DNA of 64,000 nt from Verrucomicrobiota bacterium (GTDB lineage: Bacteria; Verrucomicrobiota; Verrucomicrobiia; Chthoniobacterales; UBA10450), in the NCBI GenBank assembly GCA_003218375.1, contig QHNH01000015.1:1-64000 (forward strand), in the 5' to 3' direction. The position numbers and the translations under genes were made by a program. The first letter of the stretch is position 1. Every line of letters begins with the position of its first letter. The notes beneath the pieces were generated by a model that was given only the letters and a program-made list of their open reading frames with translations, searched no databases and was not told the DNA's origin. Of this stretch, positions 42,270-50,886 are shown one piece after another.

Positions 42270-43694
42270 TTAAGCCGAGACCGGGCGGGGTTCACTGCTT
42301 GGTCGTCGCGAACCCAGAGCATGCCGGACGAAATTCTGGCCGATCTCCCACATGGGGCCGGGGAACTTCCGGCATTCGGTGAGGACATCGTCGAGCGCGG
42401 CGACGAAGAGATCGACTTCCCGTTCGCCGATAATCAACGGCGGCAGAATCTTCACCACATCCATGGCGTGGCCGGCGACCTGGGTGAGAATGCGATGCTT
42501 GCTCAACATCTGGGTCACCACCATTTGCGCGAAGAGGACCTTGTCGACTTTGTGGAGGAGCTTCCACGCCATCTTGAGCTTGAACTCGGTCGGCTCGTGG
42601 AACTCGATCGCGATAATGAGCCCTTTGCCGCGCACTTCCTTGATGAAGGAATGTTTCGCGCGCAACGCGTCGACGCGTTCCATCAATAACGCGCCCATTT
42701 TCTCGGAGTTCTCGACGAGCTTTTCTTCATCGAGCACGTCGAGCGACGCGAGGCCACAGGCCATGGCGAGGTTGTTTCGGCCGAAGGTCGTCGAGTGAAC
42801 GACGCAACGGTCCATCCGGCTGAAAGTTTTCTGGTAAATCTCGCGCCGAGTGACGATCGCGCCGCACGGGACGTAGCCGCCGCTCAGACTCTTCGCCAAC
42901 GTGATGATATCCGGCTCCAAGTTCCAATGCTGGAACCCAAACATTTTCCCGGTGCGGCCGAGCCCGGTCTGGATTTCGTCGCAAAGAAAAAGCGTCCCGT
43001 GCTTCCGGCAAAGCTCCTGGGCGCGCACAAAGAAATCGGTCTTCGGCGATTTGCAACCTTTCCCCTGGACCGGCTCGATCACAAATGCGGCCACGTCGCG
43101 TTTGGCCAGTTCACGTTCAAGCGCGGCGATATCATCCAGCGCGACTCGCGTTTCGAATCCTTCCATGAGCGGGCCGAAACCTTCGGTGAAACTTTCACAG
43201 CCCATCAGAGAAAGTGACCCGAGACTGAGCCCGTGAAACGCGCTCTCGAGCGAGATCACGCGTCGCCGCTGGGTGGCCGCGCGCGCGAATTTCAACGCCC
43301 CTTCCATCGCTTCGGTGCCGGAATTACAAAAGAAAACCGCATCGAGATGCGGCGGGGTGCGCTTCGTGATCGCCTCCGCCAGAAGCCCGCTCAGAAGCGA
43401 GCAATCCATCTGCACCATGTTCGGCAGATCCAGCTCGAGCACGTCGCGGATCGCTTTCTTCACCGCGGGATGATTGCGGCCGATGTTGAAAACGCTGTAC
43501 CCGCTCAGGAAATCGAGGTAAGCGGCGTTATCCATGTCATAGAGATACGCGCCTTCCGCCCGCGCATAGACTTTGTCGAAACCAATCACGCGCTGGGCCG
43601 CGACGAGGGTGCGGTTGAGATGGCGTTCGTGGAGCTGGTAATTCTCTCCCAGCCGCGCCGCGATGATTTCTTTCAGGTCAAAAGCCACGGGCAA
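42270..43694 (-). CDS. class III PLP-dependent aminotransferase
   Basis: The product has 474 residues. Class III signatures are intact: AVFFCNSGTEAMEGALKFAR, ISLESAFHGLSLGSLSL, FVIEPVQGKGC, TLFLCDEIQTGLGRTGKMF and the PLP Lys in IITLAKSLSGGYVPCGAIV. Such enzymes use aspartate, ornithine, putrescine or other amines; the substrate is not clear from sequence. It has no biosynthetic gene next to it except the methyltransferase. A shortened relic of it lies downstream of the methyltransferase gene (41465-41583), evidence of a past duplication. Confidence 0.88.
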   Translation of the reverse strand: MPVAFDLKEIIAARLGENYQLHERHLNRTLVAAQRVIGFDKVYARAEGAYLYDMDNAAYLDFLSGYSVFNIGRNHPAVKKAIRDVLELDLPNMVQMDCSLLSGLLAEAITKRTPPHLDAVFFCNSGTEAMEGALKFARAATQRRRVISLESAFHGLSLGSLSLMGCESFTEGFGPLMEGFETRVALDDIAALERELAKRDVAAFVIEPVQGKGCKSPKTDFFVRAQELCRKHGTLFLCDEIQTGLGRTGKMFGFQHWNLEPDIITLAKSLSGGYVPCGAIVTRREIYQKTFSRMDRCVVHSTTFGRNNLAMACGLASLDVLDEEKLVENSEKMGALLMERVDALRAKHSFIKEVRGKGLIIAIEFHEPTEFKLKMAWKLLHKVDKVLFAQMVVTQMLSKHRILTQVAGHAMDVVKILPPLIIGEREVDLFVAALDDVLTECRKFPGPMWEIGQNFVRHALGSRRPSSEPRPVSA

Positions 43695-43724
43695 TGCTCT
43701 GCGATTTGGACCGGGAACGCAACT

Positions 43725-44231
43725 CTACGGCTTCCAATCCCGATGGGCGTCAAACGCTCCGAGCCGCAGGCTGGTTTTGCTTTTGCTGTGCCGCTCGAGT
43801 TGCACATAAAGCCATTGGAACCATTCCCAGCCTTTCTGCGAACCGCTCCGCGCGCGATCGTGCATCACGTAGCGCTCCATCTTGCGCCAGGTCACGCGGA
43901 CAATTCCACCCATCATGTCGTCCACCATGGCGAGCGGAACGATGCGCGCATACACCGCGTAGCCGACCGCCTCCAGGATCAGCCCGATGGAATGCGCCGC
44001 ATCGAGCATCCGCGCGTCGGCCTCGAGAATTTCCGGTGCGACATTGTCCGGCACGGTATCGATCAGCACCGCCGAGCGCAGCCATTCGCTGGTCAGCATC
44101 GTATGGAGCAATTCGAAGGCGGCCCGCTCTTCGCGTTCCCGGCGAAGATGCCGCACTTCGAACCAGCCAAAAATCACGCCGGTCAACACCGTGATCGCCG
44201 TGGCCACATTCGCGATCGTGCTGATGTCCAT
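43725..44231 (-). CDS. DUF4760-like membrane-anchored protein
   Basis: The product has 168 residues from the ATG at 44231; a longer start at 44279 is less likely because it would cross the terminator of the upstream gene. One membrane helix (ISTIANVATAITVLTGVIFG) precedes a basic segment (VRHLRREREERAAFELLHTM) and a helical cytoplasmic domain. This is the layout of DUF4760-type proteins, of unknown function. A similarly built cassette protein lies at 20832-21344. Confidence 0.65.
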   Translation of the reverse strand: MDISTIANVATAITVLTGVIFGWFEVRHLRREREERAAFELLHTMLTSEWLRSAVLIDTVPDNVAPEILEADARMLDAAHSIGLILEAVGYAVYARIVPLAMVDDMMGGIVRVTWRKMERYVMHDRARSGSQKGWEWFQWLYVQLERHSKSKTSLRLGAFDAHRDWKP

Positions 44232-44261
44232 CCCGGCATCTTGCTGGCTATCGCAGAAAAT

Positions 44262-44293
44262 GAAAAGCCGCAGGTTCACACGGACCCTGCGGC
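44262..44293 (-). terminator. intrinsic terminator of the 44321-44665 gene
   Basis: The eight-base-pair stem GCCGCAGG/CCTGCGGC has an eleven-base loop and is followed by TTTTCATTTTC on the minus strand. Confidence 0.7.
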
Positions 44294-44320
44294 CTTCCTA
44301 ATCAGCTGCTGTTGCTATCG

Positions 44321-44665
44321 TTATTCTTCTACGACAACGCGCTCAACAACTTTCTTTTCCCCGGTGGGGGTGTAATAAACCCGCACCTTCTGACCAGCCC
44401 GCAGCGGAGCGGTCACGATTTTACCCGCGCCATCCAGGATGCGCGCCGTGGTCCCGAGAACGAAGTCGATCGGTCCTTCCGGTCCTCTCACGACGATCGT
44501 TTTACCTGGCTCATACGTGGTCACGGTGCCGGACGAATAAGTTGTAGTCGTCTCAGTCGTCGTAGCGGGAACCGTGGTGGTTTTCTCTGTCGTTGTCGTG
44601 CTTGTTTGCGCGAAAGCAAAAGGCGCGATCGCCGCGCAAGCCAGAATGAGAATGCTCTTTTTCAT
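44321..44665 (-). CDS. small secreted Thr-rich protein
   Basis: The product has 114 residues from the ATG at 44665, with ribosome binding site GGAGGG eight bases before. The frame stays open far upstream but that part is antisense to purL. It has a signal peptide (MKKSILILACAAIAPFAFAQ), a Thr-rich stretch (TSTTTTEKTTTVPATTTETT) and a short beta-rich end (GTTARILDGAGKIVTAPLRA, KVRVYYTPTGEKKVVERVVV). It is probably a surface or periplasmic protein with a flexible, possibly glycosylated linker. Function is unknown. A candidate promoter shared with 36258-37148 lies at 44759-44791. Confidence 0.75.
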   Translation of the reverse strand: MKKSILILACAAIAPFAFAQTSTTTTEKTTTVPATTTETTTTYSSGTVTTYEPGKTIVVRGPEGPIDFVLGTTARILDGAGKIVTAPLRAGQKVRVYYTPTGEKKVVERVVVEE

Positions 44666-44758
44666 AATATTTCCCTCCAGTGTTGTTGTCTTGATATGGT
44701 TTAGATTCGTTTCCAAACCGCGAACTGGACGGCCCGAAAAAAGGCGGCGCCAGTGAAA

Positions 44759-44791
44759 GGTTAGACAGCGCTCGAGCGGCGCGTATTCACC
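44759..44791 (-). promoter_or_regulatory. candidate promoter shared with 37165-37197
   Basis: On the minus strand GGTGAATA is followed by 15 bases and CTGTCTAACC. The 3' box ends about 93 bases before the ATG at 44665. See the matching site for the comparison. Confidence 0.4.
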
Positions 44792-44869
44792 GAATTTCCT
44801 ATCTCGCGAAGCCGCGGAAAATGTTTCGCGGGTTGAGCCGCCCGCCACATCAGCTAACGTGCGCGACAC

Positions 44870-47197
44870 ATGGCTGTTGCACCCGATCCCGTCGTCACTC
44901 CCGAGTTGGTGAAGCAGCACGGCCTCGAGCCGGAAGAATTCGAGCGCATCAAAAAAATCCTCGGGCGCGAGCCGAATTTCACCGAGCTGGGGATCTTCTC
45001 CGTGATGTGGAGCGAGCATTGCTCCTACAAAAATTCCCGGCGCGAATTGAAGAAATTTCCCACGACCGGGCCGAATATTCTGGTGAAGGCCGGTGAAGAA
45101 AATGCCGGCGTGGTGGATATCGGCGATGGCTGGGCCGTGGCGTTCAAGATCGAGAGCCACAATCACCCAAGCGCCATCGAGCCGTTCCAAGGCGCGGCCA
45201 CCGGGGTCGGCGGAATCATTCGCGACATCTTTACAATGGGGGCGCGGCCGGAATTTTTGCTGAACTCGTTGCGGTTCGGACCGATCATCGACCCGGAAAC
45301 CAAATCCGAAATCCGAAATCCGAAATCCGAAATTCACAGGAACCGCCGCCTGTTTAGCGGCGTGATTGCCGGCATCGCGCACTACGGAAACTGCATCGGG
45401 GTGCCGACCATCGGCGGCGAAATTTATTTCGACGAAAGCTTCGAGGGGAATCCGCTCGTAAACGTTTTTTGTCTCGGGGTGCTGCGCCACGAACAGTTGG
45501 CGCGCGGTGCGGCCAGCGGCGTGGGCAATCCGGTTTTCTATGTCGGCGCGGAAACCGGACGTGATGGTTTGGCCGGAGCCGCGTTCGCTTCGCGCGAATT
45601 AACCGAAGAATCAAAGCAAGACCGGCCGGCAGTGCAGGTGGGCGATCCGTTCAAGGAGAAGCTTCTGTTGGAAGCGTGTCTCGAACTTCTCGCGACGGAC
45701 GCCGTCGCGGGAATTCAGGACATGGGCGCCGCGGGATTGACCTGCTCGACTTGCGAAACGGCAAGTCGCGGCGGAACCGGCGTGGAAATTGATCTGGCGA
45801 AAGTGCCAAAGCGCGAGCCCGGGATGACGCCCTACGAAATTCTCCTGAGCGAATCGCAGGAGCGCATGCTGATCATTGCGAAACGCGGGCGGGAAAATGT
45901 GGTGCGCGAAATCTTTGAGAAATGGGATGTGCCCTGCGCTGAGATCGGACGCGTGACGGATGATGGCATGATGCGCGTGCGGAACAATGGTTCGCTCGCG
46001 GCTGAAATTCCGGCGAAGCCGCTGGCGGACGAAGCGCCGCTCTATTCGCGGGAAGCGAAAGCGCCTGTAGCCACGTGCCTGTGGCAGGTCGGAGATGAAC
46101 GGCCCACAGGGCCGTGGCTACATGAAGCTCTCCGCCAACTACTCCGCGATCCGACGATCGCTTCGAAGAATTGGGTCTACCGCCAATACGACCATATGGT
46201 CCGCACGGGCACGGTCGTGCGGCCGGGTTCGGATGCGGCCGTCTTCCGCGTCCGCGAAGCGAACAAGATTCTGGCCGCCACGACGGATTGTAATTCGCTC
46301 TATTGCCGGCTCGATCCGCGCGAAGGCGGGCGCATCGCCGTCGCGGAAGCGGCGCGTAATCTCACCTGCTCTGGCGCGACGCCGCTCGCTGTGACCGACA
46401 ACTTGAATTTCGGGAATCCCTACAAGCCTGAAAATTTCTGGCAACTGCGCGAGGCCGTCGAGGGAATCGCCGAGACCTGCCGCGCTTTCGGCACGCCGGT
46501 CGTCGGCGGCAACGTCTCTTTATATAATGAGAGCCCGGCCGGCGTGGTCGATCCGACGCCGACCGTTGCAATGGTCGGTTTGATCGAGAAGGAAGAGCAC
46601 ATCACGACGCAGTTCTTCAAGGCGACGGGCGACGTAATCATACTCATCGGTGATCTCGGTCACGAAATGGGCGGAAGCCGATTCCTGAAGGTTTGTCACG
46701 GACGCAAGGAGGGGCGACCTCCTCGGCTGGATATTGGGCGCGAGTTAGCGGTCCAACATTCGGTTCGCGATTTGATTCACGCCGGCCTGGTGCGAAGCGC
46801 GCATGATTGTTCTGAGGGCGGACTCGCGGTGACGCTGGCGGAATCGTGTTTCAATCCGGCGGGTTTGTTGGGGGCGGAAATTGATCTCTCCCACGCCGCC
46901 CACCCGCCTTCGCCAAGCTCCGGCGTGGCAGGCAGGGCGGCGGCTACAGTGTTTTTTAACGAATCGCAATCGCGGATCGTGATTTCCTGCGCGCCGAATG
47001 AAGCGGAGAAGATTCTCGCGATGCTCGGCGCCAAGAATATTCCGCACCACAAAATTGGCGTGGTTGTGACGGAGACGCTTTCAATCAAAGTGCCGGATAC
47101 GGAACTCTCCTGGCCGGTCGACACGATCCACGACGATTGGTTCCACGCGATTCGCCGCGCGGTCGAAAGCGACGCCGAGCCGGTTCGCAGCCTGTGA
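44870..47197 (+). CDS. purL: phosphoribosylformylglycinamidine synthase subunit PurL
   Basis: The product has 775 residues, about 30 longer than typical small PurL. Signatures are intact: [75 protein letters not shown] and [20 protein letters not shown]. It makes FGAM from FGAR with PurQ and PurS, which are not in this window. The extra length comes from three repeat-derived segments read in frame (45302-45335, 46065-46127, 46893-46949), none in the active site motifs. The ATG at 44870 begins [16 protein letters not shown]. It is first in purL-purF-purM. Confidence 0.95.
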   Translation: MAVAPDPVVTPELVKQHGLEPEEFERIKKILGREPNFTELGIFSVMWSEHCSYKNSRRELKKFPTTGPNILVKAGEENAGVVDIGDGWAVAFKIESHNHPSAIEPFQGAATGVGGIIRDIFTMGARPEFLLNSLRFGPIIDPETKSEIRNPKSEIHRNRRLFSGVIAGIAHYGNCIGVPTIGGEIYFDESFEGNPLVNVFCLGVLRHEQLARGAASGVGNPVFYVGAETGRDGLAGAAFASRELTEESKQDRPAVQVGDPFKEKLLLEACLELLATDAVAGIQDMGAAGLTCSTCETASRGGTGVEIDLAKVPKREPGMTPYEILLSESQERMLIIAKRGRENVVREIFEKWDVPCAEIGRVTDDGMMRVRNNGSLAAEIPAKPLADEAPLYSREAKAPVATCLWQVGDERPTGPWLHEALRQLLRDPTIASKNWVYRQYDHMVRTGTVVRPGSDAAVFRVREANKILAATTDCNSLYCRLDPREGGRIAVAEAARNLTCSGATPLAVTDNLNFGNPYKPENFWQLREAVEGIAETCRAFGTPVVGGNVSLYNESPAGVVDPTPTVAMVGLIEKEEHITTQFFKATGDVIILIGDLGHEMGGSRFLKVCHGRKEGRPPRLDIGRELAVQHSVRDLIHAGLVRSAHDCSEGGLAVTLAESCFNPAGLLGAEIDLSHAAHPPSPSSGVAGRAAATVFFNESQSRIVISCAPNEAEKILAMLGAKNIPHHKIGVVVTETLSIKVPDTELSWPVDTIHDDWFHAIRRAVESDAEPVRSL
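45302..45335 (+). repeat. AAATCCG microsatellite inside purL
   Basis: Four full copies of AAATCCG followed by AAATTC are read in frame as [12 protein letters not shown]. PurL proteins normally have a short link here (before RRLFSGV). The seven-base unit does not break the frame because the whole segment plus flanks is a multiple of three. Confidence 0.8.
46065..46127 (+). repeat. family B palindromic repeat inside purL
   Basis: CTGTAGCCACGTGCCTGTGGCAGG-type left arm and GGCCCACAGGGCCGTGGCTA, then CA, form the same outer arms as the intergenic family B repeats. It is read in frame as [20 protein letters not shown] in the linker between two PurL domains. Confidence 0.75.
46893..46949 (+). repeat. 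half family B-like repeat inside purL
   Basis: The segment ends GGGCGGCGGCTACAG, the right arm of family B, and starts ACGCCGCCCACCCGCC. It is read in frame as [20 protein letters not shown], next to the conserved [13 protein letters not shown]. Confidence 0.65.
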
Positions 47198-47246
47198 ACA
47201 TCCTCGCGATTGATTCGCGTTTCGATTAGCGGATGCTTGCGATACG

Positions 47247-48740
47247 ATGCCGCTCGAACCCTCGATGATCTCGGAACATCCCGCGCTGGCTTATCCCCAG
47301 CACGAGTGCGGGATTTTTGCGGTCTTCGGTCACGATAACGCGGCGGTCCTCACCTATTACGGGCTCTTCGCGCTCCAGCATCGGGGCCAGGAAAGCGCCG
47401 GCATCGTCACGAGCAACGGCGCCGGTTCCACTTTCCAATTGCATCGCGACATGGGTCTCGTCTCCCAGGTCTTCGGTGCGGAGGAACTCGATCGCTTGAA
47501 AGGCAAGCGCGCGCTCGGGCATGCGCGCTATTCCACCACCGGATCGAGCACGCTGAAAAACGCGCAGCCGTTCGTGGTCGATTGTTTTCGGGGCCAGATC
47601 GCGGTGGCCCACAACGGCAACCTGATCAACGCCGCCGTTCTCCGGGACGAGCTCGAACGGAAAGGCTCCATTTTCCAAACCACCGCCGACAGCGAAATCA
47701 TTCCGCATCTGCTCGCCCAACCTTCGAAGAACGGCGGGACCCCGTTGAGTGTGCTCCGGCGGCTCGAAGGCGCTTTCAGCATTATCATAATGAGCGAACG
47801 CGAAATCATCGGGGTGCGCGATCCCTTCGGCTTCCGCCCGCTCGTTCTCGGCAAACTCGACGGCGCCTACATCCTGGCGTCGGAGACCTGCGCGTTCGAT
47901 CTCGTCCACGCCGAATACATCCGCGAGGTGCAACCGGGCGAGGTGGTGATCATTAGCGACGAGGGCATTCGCTCGGAGTGGCCGTTCCCGCAGGAACAAC
48001 AGGCGTTTTGCATGTTCGAGTACGTTTACTTCGCGCGGCCGGACAGCATCATCGGCGGCGTCAACGTTGCCAAAGTCCGCACCGAAATGGGACGCGAGCT
48101 GGCGAGAAAATTTCCGGCCGCGGCCGATATCGTGGTGCCGGTGCCCGACTCCGGGAACTACGCCGCGCTCGGATTCGCGCACGAACTCAACCTGCCCTAC
48201 GAGCACGCCTTTGTCCGCAACCACTACATCGGGCGCACGTTTCTCCAGCCGAGCCAGCTCATCCGCGATTTCGATGTCCGGGTGAAATTGAACCTGATCA
48301 AGGAAGCCGTGGAAGGAAAACGGGTCGTGGTCGTGGATGATTCGATCGTGCGCGGAACGACCGCGCGCGCCCGGGTGGTGAATCTGCGCGAAGCCGGCGC
48401 GAAGGAAGTGCACATGCGAGTGAGTTGTCCGCCGCACCGGTTTGCCTGCCATTACGGGATCGATTTCCCCGACCCGGAAAAGTTGATCGCGAACCAGATG
48501 CCGATGGACGAGATCTGCAAATATCTCGGCGTGGACAGCCTCGGTTATCTCGACGTCGAAGGAATGGTGCGCGCTACCGGGAAACCCGTGAACCAGTTCT
48601 GCCTCGCCTGTTTTACCGGGAACTATCCGCTGCCCGTCGATCCGGAGCTGGACAAATACATCATGGAAAAACGCGAAGGCCGCTCGAAAGCGCTCGCCGC
48701 GGAGGAAGCGCATCCGGATTTGTTCGCGAACCTGAAATGA
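47247..48740 (+). CDS. purF: amidophosphoribosyltransferase PurF
   Basis: The product has 497 residues. The N-terminal glutaminase Cys is in HECGIFAVFGHDNAAVLTYY after a propeptide of about 20 residues, which would be removed to expose it. FALQHRGQESAGIV, GHARYSTTGSS and AHNGNLINAAVLRDEL are class II glutamine amidotransferase motifs. The PRPP loop is VVVVDDSIVRGTTARARVVN. CxxC-type residues in the C-terminal part (FCLACFTGNYPLPVD) fit the iron-sulfur or Cys-rich PurF class. It makes phosphoribosylamine, the first purine step. It follows purL by 49 bases. Confidence 0.96.
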   Translation: MPLEPSMISEHPALAYPQHECGIFAVFGHDNAAVLTYYGLFALQHRGQESAGIVTSNGAGSTFQLHRDMGLVSQVFGAEELDRLKGKRALGHARYSTTGSSTLKNAQPFVVDCFRGQIAVAHNGNLINAAVLRDELERKGSIFQTTADSEIIPHLLAQPSKNGGTPLSVLRRLEGAFSIIIMSEREIIGVRDPFGFRPLVLGKLDGAYILASETCAFDLVHAEYIREVQPGEVVIISDEGIRSEWPFPQEQQAFCMFEYVYFARPDSIIGGVNVAKVRTEMGRELARKFPAAADIVVPVPDSGNYAALGFAHELNLPYEHAFVRNHYIGRTFLQPSQLIRDFDVRVKLNLIKEAVEGKRVVVVDDSIVRGTTARARVVNLREAGAKEVHMRVSCPPHRFACHYGIDFPDPEKLIANQMPMDEICKYLGVDSLGYLDVEGMVRATGKPVNQFCLACFTGNYPLPVDPELDKYIMEKREGRSKALAAEEAHPDLFANLK

Positions 48741-48742
48741 AA

Positions 48743-48801
48743 TTGTAGGGCAGGCGCTCCGCCTGCCGAAACACTTGGCAACCGACGCGGTTGCCCTACA
48801 A
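48743..48801. repeat. nested palindromic repeat (TTGTAGGGCA arms)
   Basis: The arms TTGTAGGGCA and TTGCCCTACAA are inverted at their outer ends. Inner palindromes are GGCAGGCGCTCCGCCTGCC and GGCAACCGACGCGGTTGCC. It has the same plan as families A and B. Confidence 0.85.
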
Positions 48802-48826
48802 AGGGAGAGTGCGGACTCCGCTCGGC

Positions 48827-49852
48827 ATGACAATAACGAAAAAGAAAGCTTACGTGCGTGCCGGGGTGGACGTTGACCTTGGAAACCTGGTCAAGCGCCG
48901 GATTCAATCTCGCGTGAAGAGCACGCACGGATCTGAAGTGCTCGGCAAAATCGGAGGATTTGGCGGACTGTTCGCGCCGAACTTCTCCGGCATGCGCGAG
49001 CCAGTGCTGGTCGCAAGCGTCGATGGCGTCGGTACGAAGTTGAAGGTCGCTTTCGCCATGAACCGGCACGATACCGTGGGCGCGGATCTCGTGAACCATT
49101 GCGTAAATGACATCGCGGTCCTGGGCGCGCGCCCGCTTTTCTTCCTGGACTACATCGGCGCGGAGAAGCTGGAGCCGCGCGTCTTCGATCAATTGCTGGC
49201 CGGGTTCGCGAAAGCGTGCCGGGCTGCGAAGTGCGCGTTGATTGGCGGTGAGACCGCCCAGATGCCGGGGATGTACCGCAAAGGCGAGTACGACCTTGCG
49301 GGCTGCATCGTCGGCGTGGTTGACCGCGCGAAAATGATCGATGGCGGCAGGATCAGGCGCGGCGACATCATCCTTGGACTTCCTTCGAACGGGCTGCACA
49401 CCAATGGTTACTCACTGGCGCGCAAGATCCTCTTCGAAAAGCTTCGTTTGAAACCAGGTTCGAGGATCACCGGCCACAAGCATTCGTTAGGCGAAGAGCT
49501 CCTGCGAGTGCACAAGAACTACCAGCCACTGATCGCAAAATTGCCGCCGGGCATGGTCCACGGCCTGGCCCATATTACCGGTGGCGGGTTGGTCGACAAT
49601 CTGCCGCGGGTTCTGCCGGAAAGCTGCGATGCCCTTATTGAGACAAAGAGTTGGGCCGTGCCACCGATCTTCAATTTCCTGGAGCGGCATGGCCAGATCG
49701 ATCGCACGGAAATGTATCAGGTCTTTAACATGGGCGTCGGGATGGTGGCCATTGTCAGCGAGAAGGATTCCGCCAAAGCCAGTCGCATCTTGAAGGCGAA
49801 ACGAATTGGGCAAATCGTGACGGGAACAGGGCAAACCAGGCTGGTTTTGTAA
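48827..49852 (+). CDS. purM: phosphoribosylformylglycinamidine cyclo-ligase PurM
   Basis: The product has 341 residues from the ATG at 48827, the usual length. A start at 48791 would read through the repeat. Signatures include VRAGVDVDLGNLVKRRIQSR, LVASVDGVGTKLKVAFAMNR, GADLVNHCVNDIAVLGARPL, LIGGETAQMPGMYRKGEYDL, GLPSNGLHTNGYSLARKIL and GLAHITGGGLVDNLPRVLP. It closes FGAM to AIR with ATP. It is the third gene of purL-purF-purM. Confidence 0.96.
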   Translation: MTITKKKAYVRAGVDVDLGNLVKRRIQSRVKSTHGSEVLGKIGGFGGLFAPNFSGMREPVLVASVDGVGTKLKVAFAMNRHDTVGADLVNHCVNDIAVLGARPLFFLDYIGAEKLEPRVFDQLLAGFAKACRAAKCALIGGETAQMPGMYRKGEYDLAGCIVGVVDRAKMIDGGRIRRGDIILGLPSNGLHTNGYSLARKILFEKLRLKPGSRITGHKHSLGEELLRVHKNYQPLIAKLPPGMVHGLAHITGGGLVDNLPRVLPESCDALIETKSWAVPPIFNFLERHGQIDRTEMYQVFNMGVGMVAIVSEKDSAKASRILKAKRIGQIVTGTGQTRLVL

Positions 49853-49896
49853 CTCTGCGAAATTGGCGTTTCCCAGAAACGCCCTACAATTGAAGC

Positions 49897-50796
49897 ATGG
49901 AAAAGCGGCAGCTCGGCAAAACCGACATGCAGGTCTCGGTCCTTGGTTTCGGCGGCGCCGAAATTGGTTTTGAGGACGCGACGCAGGAAACGGTCGGTCG
50001 CTTACTTAAAGGCGCGCTCGATGCCGGGCTGAATGTGATCGATACCGGTGAGTGTTACGAAGGCAGCGAGGAACTGATTGGAAAGACCGTTGCCGATCGC
50101 CGGGCCGGCTATTACCTTTTTACGAAGTGCGGCCATCCGCGCGGGATTGGGAGCGAAGACTGGTCTCCGGGCTCGCTCCTGGAAAGCATTGAACGTAGTC
50201 TAAGACGGTTACGCACCGATCGGCTGGATCTGATTCAACTCCACAGCTGTTCCGAAACAATCCTGCGGAAAGGTGATGCGATCGCGGCTTTGCAGACTGC
50301 CCGGGAAAAAGGCTATGCGCGTTACCTTGGTTATAGTGGGGATAGCCAGGCCGCGAGGTACGCGGCGGAATGCGGCGCGTTTGATACTCTCCAAACCTCG
50401 ATCAACATCGCCGACCAGGAAGCAATCGATCTCACCCTCCCAATTGCCCGCGAGAAGGGATTGGGGGTGATAGCGAAGCGACCCATTGCCAACGTGGCCT
50501 GGAAAGAAAGCCATAAGCCGATCGCTTCCTACCACCACGTTTACTGGGACCGCCTCAACAAGCTGCGTTATGAGTTCATCCGGAATCTCCCGCTGGAAGA
50601 ATCCATCGCCCATGCTTTGCGTTTTACTCTTAGCGTCCCCGGCGTCCACACCGCTATCGTGGGGACGACAAAGCCGGAACGCTGGCAGGAAAATGCGAAA
50701 TTGGTTGAAGGAGGAATGCTATCCGAAGCCGAGGTCGCCAGTATCCGCGAGCGGTGGGAAGAAATAGCCCCCTCGAGTTGGATCGGGCAAACGTAG
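49897..50796 (+). CDS. aldo/keto reductase
   Basis: The product has 299 residues. It starts MEKRQLGKTDMQVSVLGFGG and carries the catalytic set: Asp in VIDTGECYEG, Tyr in the same stretch, Lys in YLFTKCGHPRG and His in DLIQLHSCSE. ARYLGYSGDSQAARYAAECG, AIVGTTKPERWQENAKLVEG follow. Such enzymes reduce aldehydes or ketones with NADPH; substrate is unknown. It follows purM by 45 bases but is not a purine gene. Confidence 0.9.
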   Translation: MEKRQLGKTDMQVSVLGFGGAEIGFEDATQETVGRLLKGALDAGLNVIDTGECYEGSEELIGKTVADRRAGYYLFTKCGHPRGIGSEDWSPGSLLESIERSLRRLRTDRLDLIQLHSCSETILRKGDAIAALQTAREKGYARYLGYSGDSQAARYAAECGAFDTLQTSINIADQEAIDLTLPIAREKGLGVIAKRPIANVAWKESHKPIASYHHVYWDRLNKLRYEFIRNLPLEESIAHALRFTLSVPGVHTAIVGTTKPERWQENAKLVEGGMLSEAEVASIRERWEEIAPSSWIGQT

Positions 50797-50828
50797 CTGG
50801 CCGGTTCGGGTTTGTTCCCGAAAGCAAA

Positions 50829-50861
50829 CAACGCGAGCTGCCTTAACGGCAACTCGCGTTG
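50829..50861. terminator. bidirectional terminator-like hairpin
   Basis: CAACGCGAG-TGCC and CGGCA-CTCGCGTTG form a stem with one bulge and a TTAA loop, between the convergent reductase and histone-like genes. There is a short A-rich tract on each side. Confidence 0.6.
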
Positions 50862-50886
50862 ATGCTAAAACGAATTCCTGAAATGA

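Noticed and set aside
44321-45490. Long version of the Thr-rich secreted protein up to 45490
   Set aside because: The extension is antisense to purL; the signal peptide begins at the ATG at 44665 with a good ribosome binding site.
47226-48833. Long minus-strand open frame opposite purF
   Set aside because: It is the antisense shadow of a GC-rich gene with clear PurF motifs; its translation has no recognisable domain or signal.
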